In this document: one piece after another, positions 21,878 to 33,024 of the stretch
How positions within the stretch are numbered: position 1 is the first letter of the stretch
Layout of the letters: every line of letters begins with the position of its first letter
Source of the DNA: Fonsecaea monophora
Lineage: Eukaryota > Ascomycota > Eurotiomycetes > Chaetothyriales > Herpotrichiellaceae
Reading direction: 5' to 3'
DNA: 64,000 nt
Assembly (NCBI RefSeq): GCF_001642475.1
Contig: NW_019173935.1
Span: 310,001-374,000 of the forward strand
Notes under the pieces: model-generated
What the model was told of the DNA's origin: nothing
The model's input: the letters and a program-made list of their open reading frames with translations, nothing else
Databases searched by the model: none
Translations under genes and position numbers: made by a program

Positions 21878-24021
21878 ATGGGAAGCGATGGGTCGTACGC
21901 CAGGGATGCGTCCCGCCCGGACTTTGAGACCGAGGTCGTCGTCGTGGGCACGGGGCCGTCTGGAGGGTCTATCGCCTCGTTTCTGGGATCTCATGGTAAG
22001 GACTATGTCTTTAAAGAAGAAGTCTTGCGAAGAGAAAAAAAAACGAAATGGCCGGGAACTGGCTGACATTTGTTAGGAATCAAGGGAATCATTGTTGGCG
22101 CGACGTCCACCACGGCAGAGACGCCGCGGGCCCATTTGACAAACATGGCAGCGATGGGTATGGAACATCTTCTCCCTGGAAAGGTACAATTATCCAACTC
22201 CTGAAGGCTAATATGATGCTGGAAAACTAGAATGTCTCCGCGACGTGGGTGTCGAGGACGAATGCCGCAAGCTGGCCAGCCCCAAAGACAGCCTGATGCA
22301 CACGAGATTCGGGTACAGCATGGCCGGCGAGGAGTACGCGCGACTCTACTCGTGGGGGAACGGCCCTCTGATAGAAGGCAAATACAAGGACGCCAGTCCC
22401 TGCGACCCGATCGACCTCCCCCAGACGCACCTGGAGCCGATCCTCATCCGCAAGGCGACGACCAGCGGCTTCATCTGCCGCTTCAACACGGAATTTGTCA
22501 GTTTCGAGGACCACCGTGCGGAAGGGTACGTCGACGTGCTGGTCAAGGACCTCGTCTTCAAAACCCTCCACACCATCCGGTGCAAGTACCTCTTCGGGGC
22601 CGACGGCGCTCGCAGCAAGATCATCGCGCAGCTGGGCCTGCCGCTGAAGCAGAAGCCCGGGGGCGGCCTGGCGTGGAACGTGCTCGTGAAGGCCGACCTG
22701 AGCAAGCACATCCAGAACCGCAAGGGGAATCTGCACTGGTGCTACCAGCACGACCTGGAGCACCCGGACTTTGCCTGGATCGGGTTCCCGCGCATGGTCA
22801 AGCCGTGGCACGAATGGGTCTTCATCATGTTCCCCGTCCAGGGGTACCAGCCCAACCCGCCGCCCACGCACGACCAGTGGATGAAGCGCATCAGGCAGAT
22901 GATCGGCGACGACGCGGTCGACGTGGAGATCCTCAACGTCTCCAAGTGGATGATCAACGACATCGTCGCCGAGAAGTATTCGAGCGGCAACGTCTTTTGT
23001 CTCGGCGACGCCGTCCATCGCCATCCACCCTCAAATGGTCTGGGGAGCAACACCTGTATCCAGGACGCGTATAATCTGGCGTGGAAGATTGCATACGTTC
23101 TAAAAGGTGGGTTTTCTTCTTCGTTCCCGAATCTCAGAACAGCGTGACTGACTTCTGCCAAAAAAAAAGGTCTCGCTGGGCCCGAGTTGCTCGAGTCGTA
23201 TGACAAGGAACGACAACCTGTCGGCGAAGCCATTGTTGACCGGTATGGTCCTGACCCTCCGATCCCCATTTGCTTTTTTCCTGGGGCATCAACCGTTCTG
23301 ACGTGATGCGTGATGTAGAGCATTCCAAGGCTACCTCGACCACCTCCCTCTGTGGAAAGCCGCGGGAATCCTGGCCCCCGACGCAGCGACCCGCGTCGCC
23401 GAATTCGGGAAACTCGTCGACGCGACGCCCGAAGGCCGAGAACGGCGCAAAGCATTCTTCAAGGCGGTCCAGGGGACCCGGTTCGAGTACCAGGGCCTGG
23501 GAATCGAGATGAACCAGCGCTATCAGTCGTCGGCTGTCTACCAAACCGATCAAGGCCCGATGCCCTCGTTCGAGGGCGACCCCGTGCTCGACCACACAAA
23601 GTCGACGTACCCGGGCTCACGTCTGCCGCACGTCTGGCTCAACAAGCCCATCCCAGAGACACCGATCCCGCTGCTCGACCTGGCCGGCCACGGACGGTTC
23701 ACCCTCCTCACAGGCATCGGCGGGGACGCGTGGAAGACGGCCGCAGCCGATGCGGCTACCGTGCTGGGCATTCCCCTGGTCGCGTATTCGATCGGCTGGA
23801 GGCAGGACTACGAGGACATGTACCTCGACTGGGAGCGGGTCAGGGAGGTCGAGGAGGACGGCTGCATCCTCGTCAGACCGGACCGGTTTATCGCGTGGCG
23901 GAGTTTCGGGCCCGTGGAGAAGCCGGCGGACGTGTTGATACACGTTCTCAAAACGATTTTGTCGCGGGATAAGGGCGGTGAGGTGAAGATGAATGTGGAT
24001 GTGAATGGGATGGTGGAATAG
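21878..24021 (+). CDS. FAD-dependent aromatic-ring monooxygenase (phenol hydroxylase / TfdB-like)
   Basis: A group A flavoprotein monooxygenase that uses NAD(P)H and oxygen to hydroxylate an aromatic ring. Five exons (21878-21995, 22077-22157, 22231-23106, 23170-23242, 23319-24021) join to 616 residues. The FAD-binding GxGxxG motif is GTGPSGG at 24-30. The NAD(P)H/FAD DG motif is FGADGARS near 190. The second FAD motif GDAVHRHPP starts near 324, followed by GSNTCIQDAYNLAWK. The C-terminal 180 residues form the thioredoxin-like domain of the phenol-hydroxylase/2,4-dichlorophenol 6-monooxygenase type (HVWL, LLTGIGG, VRPDRFIAWR). The true substrate cannot be read from sequence. It starts a run of oxidoreductase-type genes extending to 29397. 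The exons 3 and 5 regions are notably GC-rich. Confidence 0.9.
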
Positions 24022-24038
24022 ATCCAGACGCACGGACG

Positions 24039-24067
24039 CACACACACACACACAGAGAGAGAGAGAG
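24039..24067. repeat. CA then GA dinucleotide microsatellite
   Basis: A run of CA dinucleotides passes directly into GA dinucleotides just after the monooxygenase stop codon, in its probable 3' untranslated region. Confidence 0.9.
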
Positions 24068-24235
24068 GAGAGCGCATGTCAAGAGCGACTGTCAAAAAAT
24101 CTATTCGACTTTTTATGCAAATGTGCAAAGTATCTAGCCATGTCTCTATCTCTCTATGTCTCCCATCTCCTCTAGATCTCGACTCTTCCTCTCCTGTAAT
24201 GTAGCCCTATATCCTGCCATTCTGTTGGCTGGGAT

Positions 24236-25282
24236 CTACTTTGCAAACGCATCCGTCGGCGCATCGTGCTTGACCGTCTCCCACACCCTCTCGATCCTCT
24301 CCACCACACTCTCGGTCAATTTCCCCCTCCGCAACCCCTGGAGCGTCGGCTCGATCTGCTCAAACTTGCTCGCGCCGATGACGACGCCGTCGCCGCACTT
24401 TGCGTCCAGCGCACTGTGGTACGCGACCCAGCGGTACGCGAGCTCGGCGCGCGAACACCCCTGCTCGCGCGCGATGTCCTCCCACTCCCCCAAAGCCTGC
24501 AGGTACGACTCCTTCAGGTACATCTGGTCGTACATGCCGTTCATGAAGTTGGTGTTGTACCGGCCCGCCCCGTCCACGATCTGCTGCTTCGTCTTGGTCA
24601 GCAGGCCCCCCGCCACGGGGGAGTAGGCGTAGAAGGCGATGCCCAGGTCGCGCAGCGTCGGGAACAGAGACGTTTCCAGCTTGCGCGCCACGGCCGCGTA
24701 GTTGCCCTGGAATACGCTGGGGAGGATGTATCCCTGGGCTTTGCAGTGGTTGTGGATCCAGAGCACGTCGGCGGCGGGGTAGTTGGATAGCCCGAACCGT
24801 TTGAACAGGCCGAGTTGGTGCGCTTCGTGGACGCCCGCGAGGGTTGATTCCAGCGGGACCGTCACGTCGGGGCAGTGGAGGTAGAATACGTCGACCTAGT
24901 AATGGGTTTTGGGTGAGTTAGCCTTTGGAGGTTGCACCCAAGATCTCTCTCTTCTCTTCTCTATCATGAGAAGCGCACGACTTACCACGCATCCAATCTT
25001 CTTCACACTCTCCTTCGCCCCAGCGACAATACCCTCCTTCGTCGCCAACCCGGGACTCCACCCCATCAACCACTTTGTGTCGATGGAAAACCTCTCGCCC
25101 GCTTTCGTTTCGCCCAGCCGTCGCTCGCTCTCCCCGTACAGCTGCGCCGAGTCGAGCCGCGTGATCCCGTACTGGGCGATCAGGTCATACGTGGCTTTGA
25201 GGCCCTCGTCGCTGACGAACGGGTCCGCGTTGCCGATGAACCCGGCCCCGAAGATGATCTGGGGGCATTCTTCTGAAGGCAT
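24236..25282 (-). CDS. Aldo-keto reductase, AKR7/aflatoxin-aldehyde-reductase-like
   Basis: A cytosolic NADPH-dependent reductase of aldehydes or ketones in a TIM-barrel fold. Exons 25282-24986 and 24895-24236 join to 318 residues. The catalytic tetrad is visible: Asp44 and Tyr49 in RLDSAQLYGE, Lys70 in DTKW and His106 in FYLHCPD. The segments RFGLSNYPA and YAYSPVAGGLLTKT are typical of the AKR7 and related fungal groups. The intron is 90 bases with a GTAAGT donor. The gene converges on the FAD monooxygenase and diverges from the epoxide hydrolase, which places it inside the same gene group. Reduction of an aldehyde made by the neighbouring enzymes is a reasonable but unproven role. Confidence 0.92.
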
Positions 25283-26018
25283 TTCCGTCGGTCAGTTTGA
25301 AGTTGGTCTTGTAAAGGATGGTCTGAGGTTGGAGGTGCTACTAGAGATCGGAGAAGACTGTGGTTTAGTAGCGCGAGCAAGCCTTGAAGAAAGAGAGGAT
25401 TCTGCTTGGATCTTGAATGTATGGAATACGCAAAAGTACTTTGCCCTGATATTGCTATGTCATGAGCCAAAAGGACCCATTGTCGGACAAAAGGTGGGTG
25501 TATTTGAAATCAAAACATCCATGGGGAAGAAACCAGTTCAGTCACGTTGGACAGAATGGGATGGGACTCCAGCTGCTAGCCATATCGGATACTATTACGA
25601 GACGTGTAATTCGCATTTTTTTTCCCCTCGAGTTTGGTCTGAAGTCGCAATCGACAGTCGATGTGGTGGTGGAATTTGTTCTTCTCATAAATCACGGTCT
25701 TTGCGAACGCCGAAACCCGCGGCATTCACAATGGCAGATCAGGAGGGCTTAGGGTGTCGGGTATGATTAGACGCGATTTGTTGCATGACGCGTGATGATT
25801 CGTTATTGGACGCGGCGTATTTTCGTTTGCCTGGTTTGAGTATCTCTGTCGGGTTGGGATGTCGCTGGTGATTGATGTGTTTGCGTATAGTGTTTTGCTG
25901 ACCTCCGATGTTTGTAGATTACAAAAGGTTCGTGAAGAGGTAGGATTTGCTGGGTGACTGGACTGGACTTGACAGGAGTAGAACGCACTCTCTCAATAAC
26001 AGAAGAAACCACGACACA
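25283..26018. promoter_or_regulatory. Divergent promoter of the aldo-keto reductase and epoxide hydrolase genes
   Basis: A 736-base gap between divergent start codons. It contains an ACGCGT core within CATGACGCGTGATG near 25782-25795. No other shared element was identified. Confidence 0.45.
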
Positions 26019-27397
26019 ATGTCGCCCATCACACCATACAAGATCAACATCCCCGACGAAAAGATCCAGCGCCTCAAACAACAACTCGCCCTCGCCGACT
26101 TCCCGGACGAGCTGCCCGACGTCAAGCCCTGGAGCAGAGGCACACCCCTGGCCGATCTGAAGCGCCTCGCCGCGTACTGGCAGGACGGCTTCGACTGGCG
26201 AAAACAAGAGGCAAAGCTGAACGAGCTGCCGCAGTTCATGACCCAGATCGACGTCGACGGCTTCGGCACCTACGACATCCACTTCGTCCACCAACAGAGT
26301 CCCGTCAGGAATGCCATCCCTCTGCTTTTCTGCCACGGGTGGCCAGGGAGTTTTGCAGAAGTCACAAAGATCCTCCCCCTGCTGATCAACGGGGGTGGTG
26401 ATGCGCCGTCGTTCCACGTCGTCGTCCCCAGTATGGTCGACTATGGGTTTTCTTCTGCGGCGAAAAAGGTTAGCCATTTTACCCATGGGATCATGCATGA
26501 TATGCATGGATGGGACAATTTGTGTGCTCACACTATGAACTGCGACTCTAGGCAAACTTCCAATTCGAGCAGCATGCCGAGGTGGCCCATAAACTCATGT
26601 TGAAGCTGGGATACAAGGAATACGGTAAACCCATACCAAAAATTCGTGCTGAGAACACCGTCATTGACTCTCCCTCCAAAGTGTCGCAAGGAGGAGATCT
26701 GGGCTACTTTGTCACTCGCTTCCTGGCCATGCTGTACCCAGAGTCATGCAAGGCGCAGCACGTCAACATGTGCCACCCGCCCGAGATCACGGCCATCTCC
26801 CACCCGGCACTCTGGGCCCAGTTCCAGGCGACTCCTCTGACCGAGTACGAAAAGGCCGGGCTCGCCCGCTCCCGCTGGTTCCGCGAGGAAGGCTTCGGCT
26901 ACAATCTCCTGCACAGCACCAAGCCCCAGACGGCGGGCTACGCCATCACGGCGAGCCCCGTGTCTCTCCTGGCGTGGATCTACGAGAAGCTCCACGACTG
27001 GACCGACGGGTACGCCTGGACCGACGACGAGGCCCTCACCTGGATCAGCATCTACTACTTCTCGACCGCGGGTCCCGCGGCCTCGCAGCGCATCTATTAC
27101 GAAAAGACGCACCGGACTCCCAAGGCAGGGTTTCCCTCGAAGGAAGCTGTCGTCGAGGTCCAGCGCTACATCGACGTGCCTCTGGGCTACTCCCGCTTCC
27201 CCAAGGAGATAATCCTGCTCCCGAAGGTCTGGGTCAAGGCCATGGGACCGGTGGTGTTTTTGAAGGAGCACGAAACCGGTGGACACTTTGCCGCGTGGGA
27301 GTTGCCAGAGGTGTTGGTCGGGGATTTGCGCACCATGTTTGGCAAGTCGAGTGCCGCGTATGGGGTGGTGCCGGGGAAGTCGGGCTTTGACGTGTAG
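26019..27397 (+). CDS. Epoxide hydrolase, microsomal-type alpha/beta hydrolase with EHN domain
   Basis: Adds water to an epoxide to give a diol. Exons 26019-26468, 26552-26624 and 26682-27397 join to 412 residues. The N-terminal EHN domain (about 1-95) is followed by the oxyanion-hole motif HGWPGS at 106-111. The nucleophile Asp lies in QGGDLG near residue 180, a motif created only when the second intron (57 bases) is removed. The catalytic His is in GGHFAAWE near 375. Leu replaces the Trp that usually follows the nucleophile (GGDWG in most relatives). Epoxides can arise from monooxygenase action, so the adjacent oxidoreductases are plausible partners. Juvenile-hormone-type and fungal leukotriene-type hydrolases are close relatives; the substrate is unknown. 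Confidence 0.92.
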
Positions 27398-27425
27398 AGT
27401 AGAGTAGAGTAGAGTTAGAGTAGAC
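27395..27425. repeat. TAGAG pentanucleotide microsatellite
   Basis: About five imperfect copies of a GTAGA/TAGAG unit begin at the epoxide hydrolase stop codon and run into its 3' untranslated region. Confidence 0.85.
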
Positions 27426-27643
27426 GGGTGTGGTACCTCATCGTCTGTGAAGGGAGTTACAAGTATGGAATAGGATCTGGGTTTCCTCTCTATTAATTTC
27501 CGTTTTTCCCTTTTTCGACCATGACAACTTGACACTTGCTAACAACCCCCTCCCTTAGTAAAGGTAGATTATCCTGGTCAAAGGACCTCATTCCATCCTT
27601 CTCCGAGTTTCTGCCAAAAGCCCTCTCTCTCTGTACCTCGTAC

Positions 27644-28121
27644 TCACTCGGGCTTATAATCCGGCTTCTGTCTCCACCACCCGGGAATGCGCTCCCAATC
27701 CTCGACCGTGCCTAGAAAAATCCCGTCAAGTCAACAAACAGTTAAGAGAACCCCATACCCGACCGAGAATCTAAACCAAAACCCGCTAGAAAAGAGCCGG
27801 GGAGGGGGGATTTGTGACAAACTCACGCTCTTTGATGTACATGTCCTCGGTCGCCGCGCGGTACGCGTCGTAGTACTTCTTGGGCATCTGCACGTTGACG
27901 AACCACTCCCTGTCGCAGGCCCACTCCTCGACGATCCGTATCGTCCCGTGATGGCGCGGGTCCCAGTACGTGTCGACGAAGAGACACTCGGGCTCGGCGG
28001 TGACGGCCTCGAACGTCGTGCGCAGGTGTCGGAGGAACTCGTCGGCGTCGGCGTCGGCGACGTGGAACGTCACGTGGAACATGAGCCGCGGTTTTCGCGA
28101 GGCCTGGGCAGCGGTAGGCAT
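27644..28121 (-). CDS. Small ABM-fold (antibiotic biosynthesis monooxygenase-like) protein
   Basis: Exons 28121-27827 and 27711-27644 join to 120 residues. The chain has the dimeric alpha+beta barrel pattern of the ABM superfamily: a first strand LMFHVTFHV, a helix FLRHLRTTFEAV, a strand ECLFVDTYWD, a strand TIRIVEEWA and a helix ending in KYYDAYRAA. Members act as cofactor-free monooxygenases, isomerases or dissociable dimers on aromatic and polyketide-like compounds. No catalytic residue can be assigned from sequence. The second exon adds a short Trp-rich tail (EDWERIPGWWRQ), which is unusual for the fold. It lies in tandem with the short-chain dehydrogenase that starts at 29397. Confidence 0.75.
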
Positions 28122-28454
28122 GTTTTACTTTTTTTTTTTTTCGATGAGGAAGATAAGAAGAAGGTTCCAACAAAAATTCTGGTGAAAGAGTTTCTCAATC
28201 ACAGCATGGAGATAAACATGGTGCACAGTCACGACTAGTATACCTAAGAGGTAAACCTTTTACTCTAGATGGAATCCAAGATATACTCATTGGCTCATTT
28301 TCCTAGCTCTCTTCTTGTACCGTTACAGCCAGTCAAAGGTGCTTGGAAACTTCATGTGCGGCATTGTACAATGCCGTCATCCTCTCCAGGCTTTGGATAG
28401 CTGCGTTGGGGAAACTTGGAATTACCTATTGGCCGGGTGAGGAGACGATACCCA
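28122..28454. other. Short spacer and promoter of the ABM-fold gene
   Basis: A 333-base gap between two minus-strand genes. A 13-base T run (28129-28141) lies just ahead of the ABM start codon. It should contain the ABM promoter; no other element is clear. Confidence 0.45.
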
Positions 28455-29397
28455 TCATATGCCCGTCAACTCGAGACGCAAAAGATCCTTCCCCACAATC
28501 TCCTCTTTCCTCGACTTCATCTCCTCCACGTCCCAGTTAGCCCATGCTAGTCGTCCTCTCAGAAACTCGGCCTCGGGACTCGCGAGCCAGACTGCAAAAT
28601 GAGCGGGCAGATTGACTGTTGTTTTTTTGTGCGCTAAGTTAGCGGGTGTCCCTCGAGTGGAAGCACTGATGGAAAGATCCCCTACCCGAATCCACAGAAA
28701 AAGCGGTATTGCCTATCTTCGCCGACATGGCCGTGGCTACCAGGCCTGGGTGCATGTTGACGATCCGCACCGTCGGGAGCTCCTCCTGGATAATGTCCAT
28801 GGCCTTTGTAATGGCGATTTTGGATGCCGAGTAGCCGCTGTGTCCTGTGCAATAGCCCCGTCTCACCCCGTAATGCGCCAAGACGCTCGAGATGTTGATC
28901 AAGACGGCGTCGGGTTTGCAGTGCCGCAGGAACTCGAGCGCGACGAGAAAGCTACCCTTGACGTTGATGTCGAAGCACTTGAACCACTCGTCAATGTCGA
29001 TGTCGAGGAGTGGCTTGTTGAGATTCTGGTACCCGGCATTGTTGACCAGGACGTCGATCTTCCCCGCCACGGCTTCGACAGTGTTGAAGGCTTCGCGGAC
29101 CGCCGGTGTCTTGGTGATGTCGAGCACCAGAGGGTGGATCCTCGACTTGCCCTGGTCCTCAAGCTCGGCTTTGAGTTTGAGGAGGCCCGTCTGGTTGAGA
29201 TCGATCAAGACCAAGTCTTTTGTGCCCGCCTCGACGAATGCTCGACACATGGCGGATCCGATTCCACCTGCCGCGCCGGTCACGACCACGGCCTTACCAG
29301 TGGTTGAAAGCTCTGGCCGCGACGGTGATATGGCTGGGTAAGGGGCATGATGGAACTGGGCAGTGAATTCTGCGAGGACAGGCTGATCTGCCGACAT
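28455..29397 (-). CDS. Short-chain dehydrogenase/reductase (classical SDR)
   Basis: An NAD(P)-dependent oxidoreductase. Exons 29397-28686 and 28615-28455 join to 290 residues. A 30-residue N-terminal extension precedes the cofactor motif TGAAGGIG at 40-47. The DIT segment, the NNAG strand at 119-122, the catalytic Ser at 171 and the YSASK motif at 189-193 are all present. The Asp at the end of the second strand (LIDLN) suggests NAD rather than NADP. An open frame extends upstream only through a GTG that looks like a splice donor, so the ATG at 29397 is preferred. The neighbouring ABM-fold, epoxide hydrolase and monooxygenase genes suggest one pathway. Confidence 0.9.
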
Positions 29398-30544
29398 CAG
29401 GGGCAAGATGTAGGGGCTCACCTTCCTCTAGACGAGGGTGATATTGCCCAATTGTGGTTCGAGTCAAGAGAGGTTGGCAACATGGTGAATCCTGCTCCTT
29501 TCAAGTCCTTAGAATATATCTCATCGGGTAGACGGAGGTTCTCGAGCGAAGACCTTTGAGGATTTGTCATGAATGTCATTCCAGAGCCACGGGCTCCCTT
29601 TGTGCCGGCTGCGCCGTAATGCGGAGGAAGCTGCATTTTGAACAGGATTGCAACTCCCGTCTCAACGTTACAGGGACTTCTGGACGCCGGCGTGGCCGAG
29701 TCCCGAGAGCAGACAGCGTGATAAACAGCGTAACTATCAGAAGGAAACTTAGTCCTCAGCAACACCACCACATACCTTGGTCAGAATGTGACAACCACTG
29801 AATTCCGTCGCTCTGAGATGTCCCTTTCCGTAGCGGGTATTCACTAAAGACCCCACTCAGCCAGTCGAGGCTATAGGTTGGAGATAGAGAATACGCCTGG
29901 CAACGTTGATAGGAAGCTGCGATCAATTCAGGGACGAGGGTGATGGCAAGTTGTCGCTACGAATACTTGCAGTCTCAAGCACAGTTGAAGATACCTACTG
30001 AGCAGTTACAATCGGCCAGGGGTAGACGCGCTAGTGTATCTAAATACAAACTAGTCCCCCTTGGTCCAACTACTTGACACTTAAGATCATCCGGAGCGGA
30101 GCCCGGAAAGCTTGGCACTGGGGGAGGCACCCGTACGTGTCCCTCCGCCAAGACGACTTCGTGTGTCTTATCCGCTGCTCTGCAGGGATGAAACCCGCCA
30201 AGTCCGTCACAGCGTCACAGCCTGTCGAACTTTGACTCGTCCAGAAGTGGGATTCGTCCATCACCTTCCCCAATTCGTCGTATCTGAAACGGTCGGCCAA
30301 CCACCCCTTTGGCGGTTCTGCTGCTCGATGGACACTCATCGACAGGAGGTGGCGAGGTGCCCAAACGGGCGATAACACTTGGGGAGTCAGTATGTATATC
30401 GAGCTGCGAGACTCCATGTCTCGTTCTCATTCTCGTATACGCCTAAGTCTTTGCTTCTCGTCCCTTTCTGCTCCTTGCTTTGTTAACTGTGGTCGAGCAC
30501 CGACGTGAAGACTGCTTCAAGCTGAGATTAAAATAACCTATATC
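29398..30544. other. Intergenic stretch, nothing recognised
   Basis: About 1.1 kb between divergent genes that should contain the SDR promoter and that of the acidic membrane protein. No coding frame with known motifs was found. Confidence 0.4.
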
Positions 30545-31972
30545 ATGGAGACCAAACCCAGAGTGAACAGTCATTCCAAGCGATGGAGCAAGATGAAAAC
30601 TCGCAGACAGCTTTCCACAGAGACGGTGTCAACCCCACCAGCAGCTACAGCCATTCCCCCTGTGGAAGAAGAGTCCGATTCCGAAAGTGACGATGGCTTG
30701 GACAGTGAAGACGACCTTGACGAAAGCGATGATGAGGATGAGGATGAGGATGAGGATCAAGTCGAAGTTTTGCAATCAAGTAGCGCCGCTCCAACGCAGA
30801 CGTCGAGTCTGCAAGCTCTCTCCTCAACGACTCTACCAACTCCCACTCTTGCACAGTCGTCTATCCAGACAAGTGCAATCCCAACGGTAACCGCAGAGAG
30901 TGTAATAACAGTCCCAACATCAGCCGATACATCAATCATCCCGACTTCCTCCAACCCACTTTCCACTACGTCAGCCGTCCCTACACCAGCGATTGTCTCT
31001 TCAGAATCATCCTCCACCCCCCTCTCCGCCACGAGCATCGCTGCCATCGGCCTGGGCTCCATCATCGGCGCCGCATGCCTCGGCACTGTCCTGTACTACA
31101 CTCTCATATGCTGTTGCCGTCGTCGTCGACGTCGGCAAGACCGCGTCCAAAACGGTGAGCCGTACGGGAATCCGTTTGGGGAGGGCCCCGGTGACCAAGC
31201 CCGAATCCTCAATTACGCCTCTCCCCCTGCCGTTGCCGAAGTCCAACCACAAGGCCCTCCCCAAGGTCTCATGCCGTTCCGCCAAACACTGTCAACCCTC
31301 AGGGACAGCGGGACTGAGATTCCAACGTACGGCCAGGCCGTGACGCACAACCCGTTCTTCCACCCGATCATTCCCGGGAACGAGACGTCTCGGGACGAGA
31401 AGCCCGTGCATCTATTCAGGGAGCAAGTCGATCCGTTTCCCGAGAGTGCACGAACAAGTCAATTCACCGGCATCGAGGGGTTTGCGCTGGAGCCGAGGAC
31501 AGAACAACCTCCCCCCCCTCCTCCTCCTCCTCAACTGGATGAACAAGATCAAGCACCACCAGGGCCGCAATTCTCCCGCTTCCCTGCCCCTGCCTCTCCT
31601 GCGCCAGTGTCTCTGCCCGCACCTGAGCTCGCCCACATCCACCCGACCCTCCGGCCCACGTCTCATCGGTACACCGAAGCCCGTTCACGAACCGTCTCCT
31701 CGATCATCAACGGATATCAATCGGCTGAAATCCCCCCGTCGACATTAAGTCCCATGCGCAGCGTCTTCGCCGGGCAGAGACACGAGTCCCTCACCCCGAG
31801 TGAGTCGGCGAGTAACCTGCCCTACGACCGCGAGGGGGTCAAGCGCGAGATGGAGAAGTTGCAGGCCATGGCGGCGAAGTTGGCGGCTTCCAACGGCCGT
31901 GTTGCCGACGGAGTAGGGCTAGGCCGGTATGAGAGTGGGAATGGCAACGGGGATGGGCAGAGGTGGATATGA
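30545..31972 (+). CDS. Single-span membrane protein with acidic and Ser/Thr-rich N-terminal region
   Basis: Function not recognised. One exon encodes 475 residues. Residues about 40-75 are a strongly acidic Ser/Asp/Glu run. Residues 80-160 are Ser/Thr/Pro-rich and probably O-glycosylated. One hydrophobic helix lies at about 162-187 (IAAIGLGSIIGAACLGTVLYY), stopped by CCCRRRRRR, which points to an extracellular N-terminus and cytosolic C-terminus. The C-terminal 280 residues are Pro-rich and disordered, with a Pro run near 320. This layout resembles fungal Mid2/Wsc-type wall sensors and fungal Ser-rich membrane proteins, but the acidic run and lack of a signal peptide are unusual. Coding status is supported by the uninterrupted frame. 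Confidence 0.7.
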   Translation: METKPRVNSHSKRWSKMKTRRQLSTETVSTPPAATAIPPVEEESDSESDDGLDSEDDLDESDDEDEDEDEDQVEVLQSSSAAPTQTSSLQALSSTTLPTPTLAQSSIQTSAIPTVTAESVITVPTSADTSIIPTSSNPLSTTSAVPTPAIVSSESSSTPLSATSIAAIGLGSIIGAACLGTVLYYTLICCCRRRRRRQDRVQNGEPYGNPFGEGPGDQARILNYASPPAVAEVQPQGPPQGLMPFRQTLSTLRDSGTEIPTYGQAVTHNPFFHPIIPGNETSRDEKPVHLFREQVDPFPESARTSQFTGIEGFALEPRTEQPPPPPPPPQLDEQDQAPPGPQFSRFPAPASPAPVSLPAPELAHIHPTLRPTSHRYTEARSRTVSSIINGYQSAEIPPSTLSPMRSVFAGQRHESLTPSESASNLPYDREGVKREMEKLQAMAAKLAASNGRVADGVGLGRYESGNGNGDGQRWI

Positions 31973-32792
31973 CATGATATATTATGATATGATAGCGGCA
32001 CGTAACACCGTGTACCGATGAGCATTTCAAATGCTACTATGGTGTCGGGGAGATTTGCCATGATCAGAGGGATTTTGTCTTACTAGATGACTGACTGGAC
32101 TGGACTGGGTAGATCGACGAGGCCCACAAGGGCGAATTGAACATATATGTTTCAACAGCAATTTTTGATTTCTTCTCCGAGAACTTCTGTACTTCTATTC
32201 GGGCATTTCGGTTCGGTTTCAACGCCAGAGGGAGGAAGCCATACTGTCTATCTGGCTGGCTGATCTCTCCATCCATCCAGCCGGCACTCTATCCAGCAGC
32301 CAGCAGCCAGCAGCCCACCCGGCGAGCGAGCAATCTCCATCTCCCTATCTACGACCGACGGCGACGCTGGGGACTGAGTAAATCTATCCCTTTCCCCGTC
32401 ACGGTAATGTATGCATGTATGACTCGAGATAACAGACATCTCCCCAATACGAATATCACCGTGTATGTTTGCTATGTTACTATGCTCCCCTACCCACTCC
32501 TGATTTCCGCCCAGCTTAGCGTAGCGTAGGCTTAGCTTAGCCTTGCCTTTTCTTTGCGTTACTTTGCTTTACCTTGTCTTGCTCGTCGCTCGTTGTCTCG
32601 TCCTGCCACTGCCGGCCTACGTACGCACGCCTCAACAGCCTTGTTACACCCGTCGTTTTGTTTTGCGACTTGATCGCGCTTATGCCATGCCGTGCCATGC
32701 CGTGCATGCCCACTGGTCACTGGATCAAGAGCTCAAACGACCGCCCTCTATCCATTATCGGGGACGTTATGGTTCCCGCCAGCCTGGGTCGT

Positions 32793-32816
32793 TTGGTCGG
32801 TTGGTCGGTCGGTCGG
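32793..32816. repeat. Short GGTCG/GGTT tandem repeat
   Basis: Four to five imperfect copies of a TTGGTCGG-like unit in non-coding sequence. Confidence 0.8.
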
Positions 32817-33006
32817 GGCAAGGTGGTACACGCGTACTTTTAACGCAGTATAAGATAAAGAAAAATGGTTTTTGACAAGATAAGTCGTCTGAAGCAACTT
32901 GGCAACTTTATGAGATCCACTCTCACTCTCGGTCTCGGTTAAACTTGCTGCTGGGAGTGGGGTGCGTACTATGCCTTAGCGATGGGGGACTTGCACGCTG
33001 GTAATG

Positions 33007-33024
33007 GAGAGAGAGAGAGAGAGA
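33007..33024. repeat. GA dinucleotide microsatellite
   Basis: Nine GA units in non-coding sequence upstream of the ferric reductase gene. Confidence 0.9.

Noticed and set aside
22227..23024. Long minus-strand frame opposite the FAD monooxygenase
   Set aside because: It is a shadow frame caused by GC-rich third positions of the real gene on the plus strand.
29398..29421. Eight-residue extension of the SDR start
   Set aside because: It begins at a GTG within GTGAGC, which resembles a splice donor; an ATG follows at 29397.
29685..29712. Sequence resembling the 5' arm of a Ser/Leu tRNA (GGCGTGGCCGAGT)
   Set aside because: The matching acceptor stem, anticodon arm and T arm are not found downstream, so no tRNA can be folded.
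30744..30762. GATGAG repeat as a non-coding microsatellite
   Set aside because: It lies in frame within the acidic run of the membrane protein and is best read as coding low-complexity sequence.
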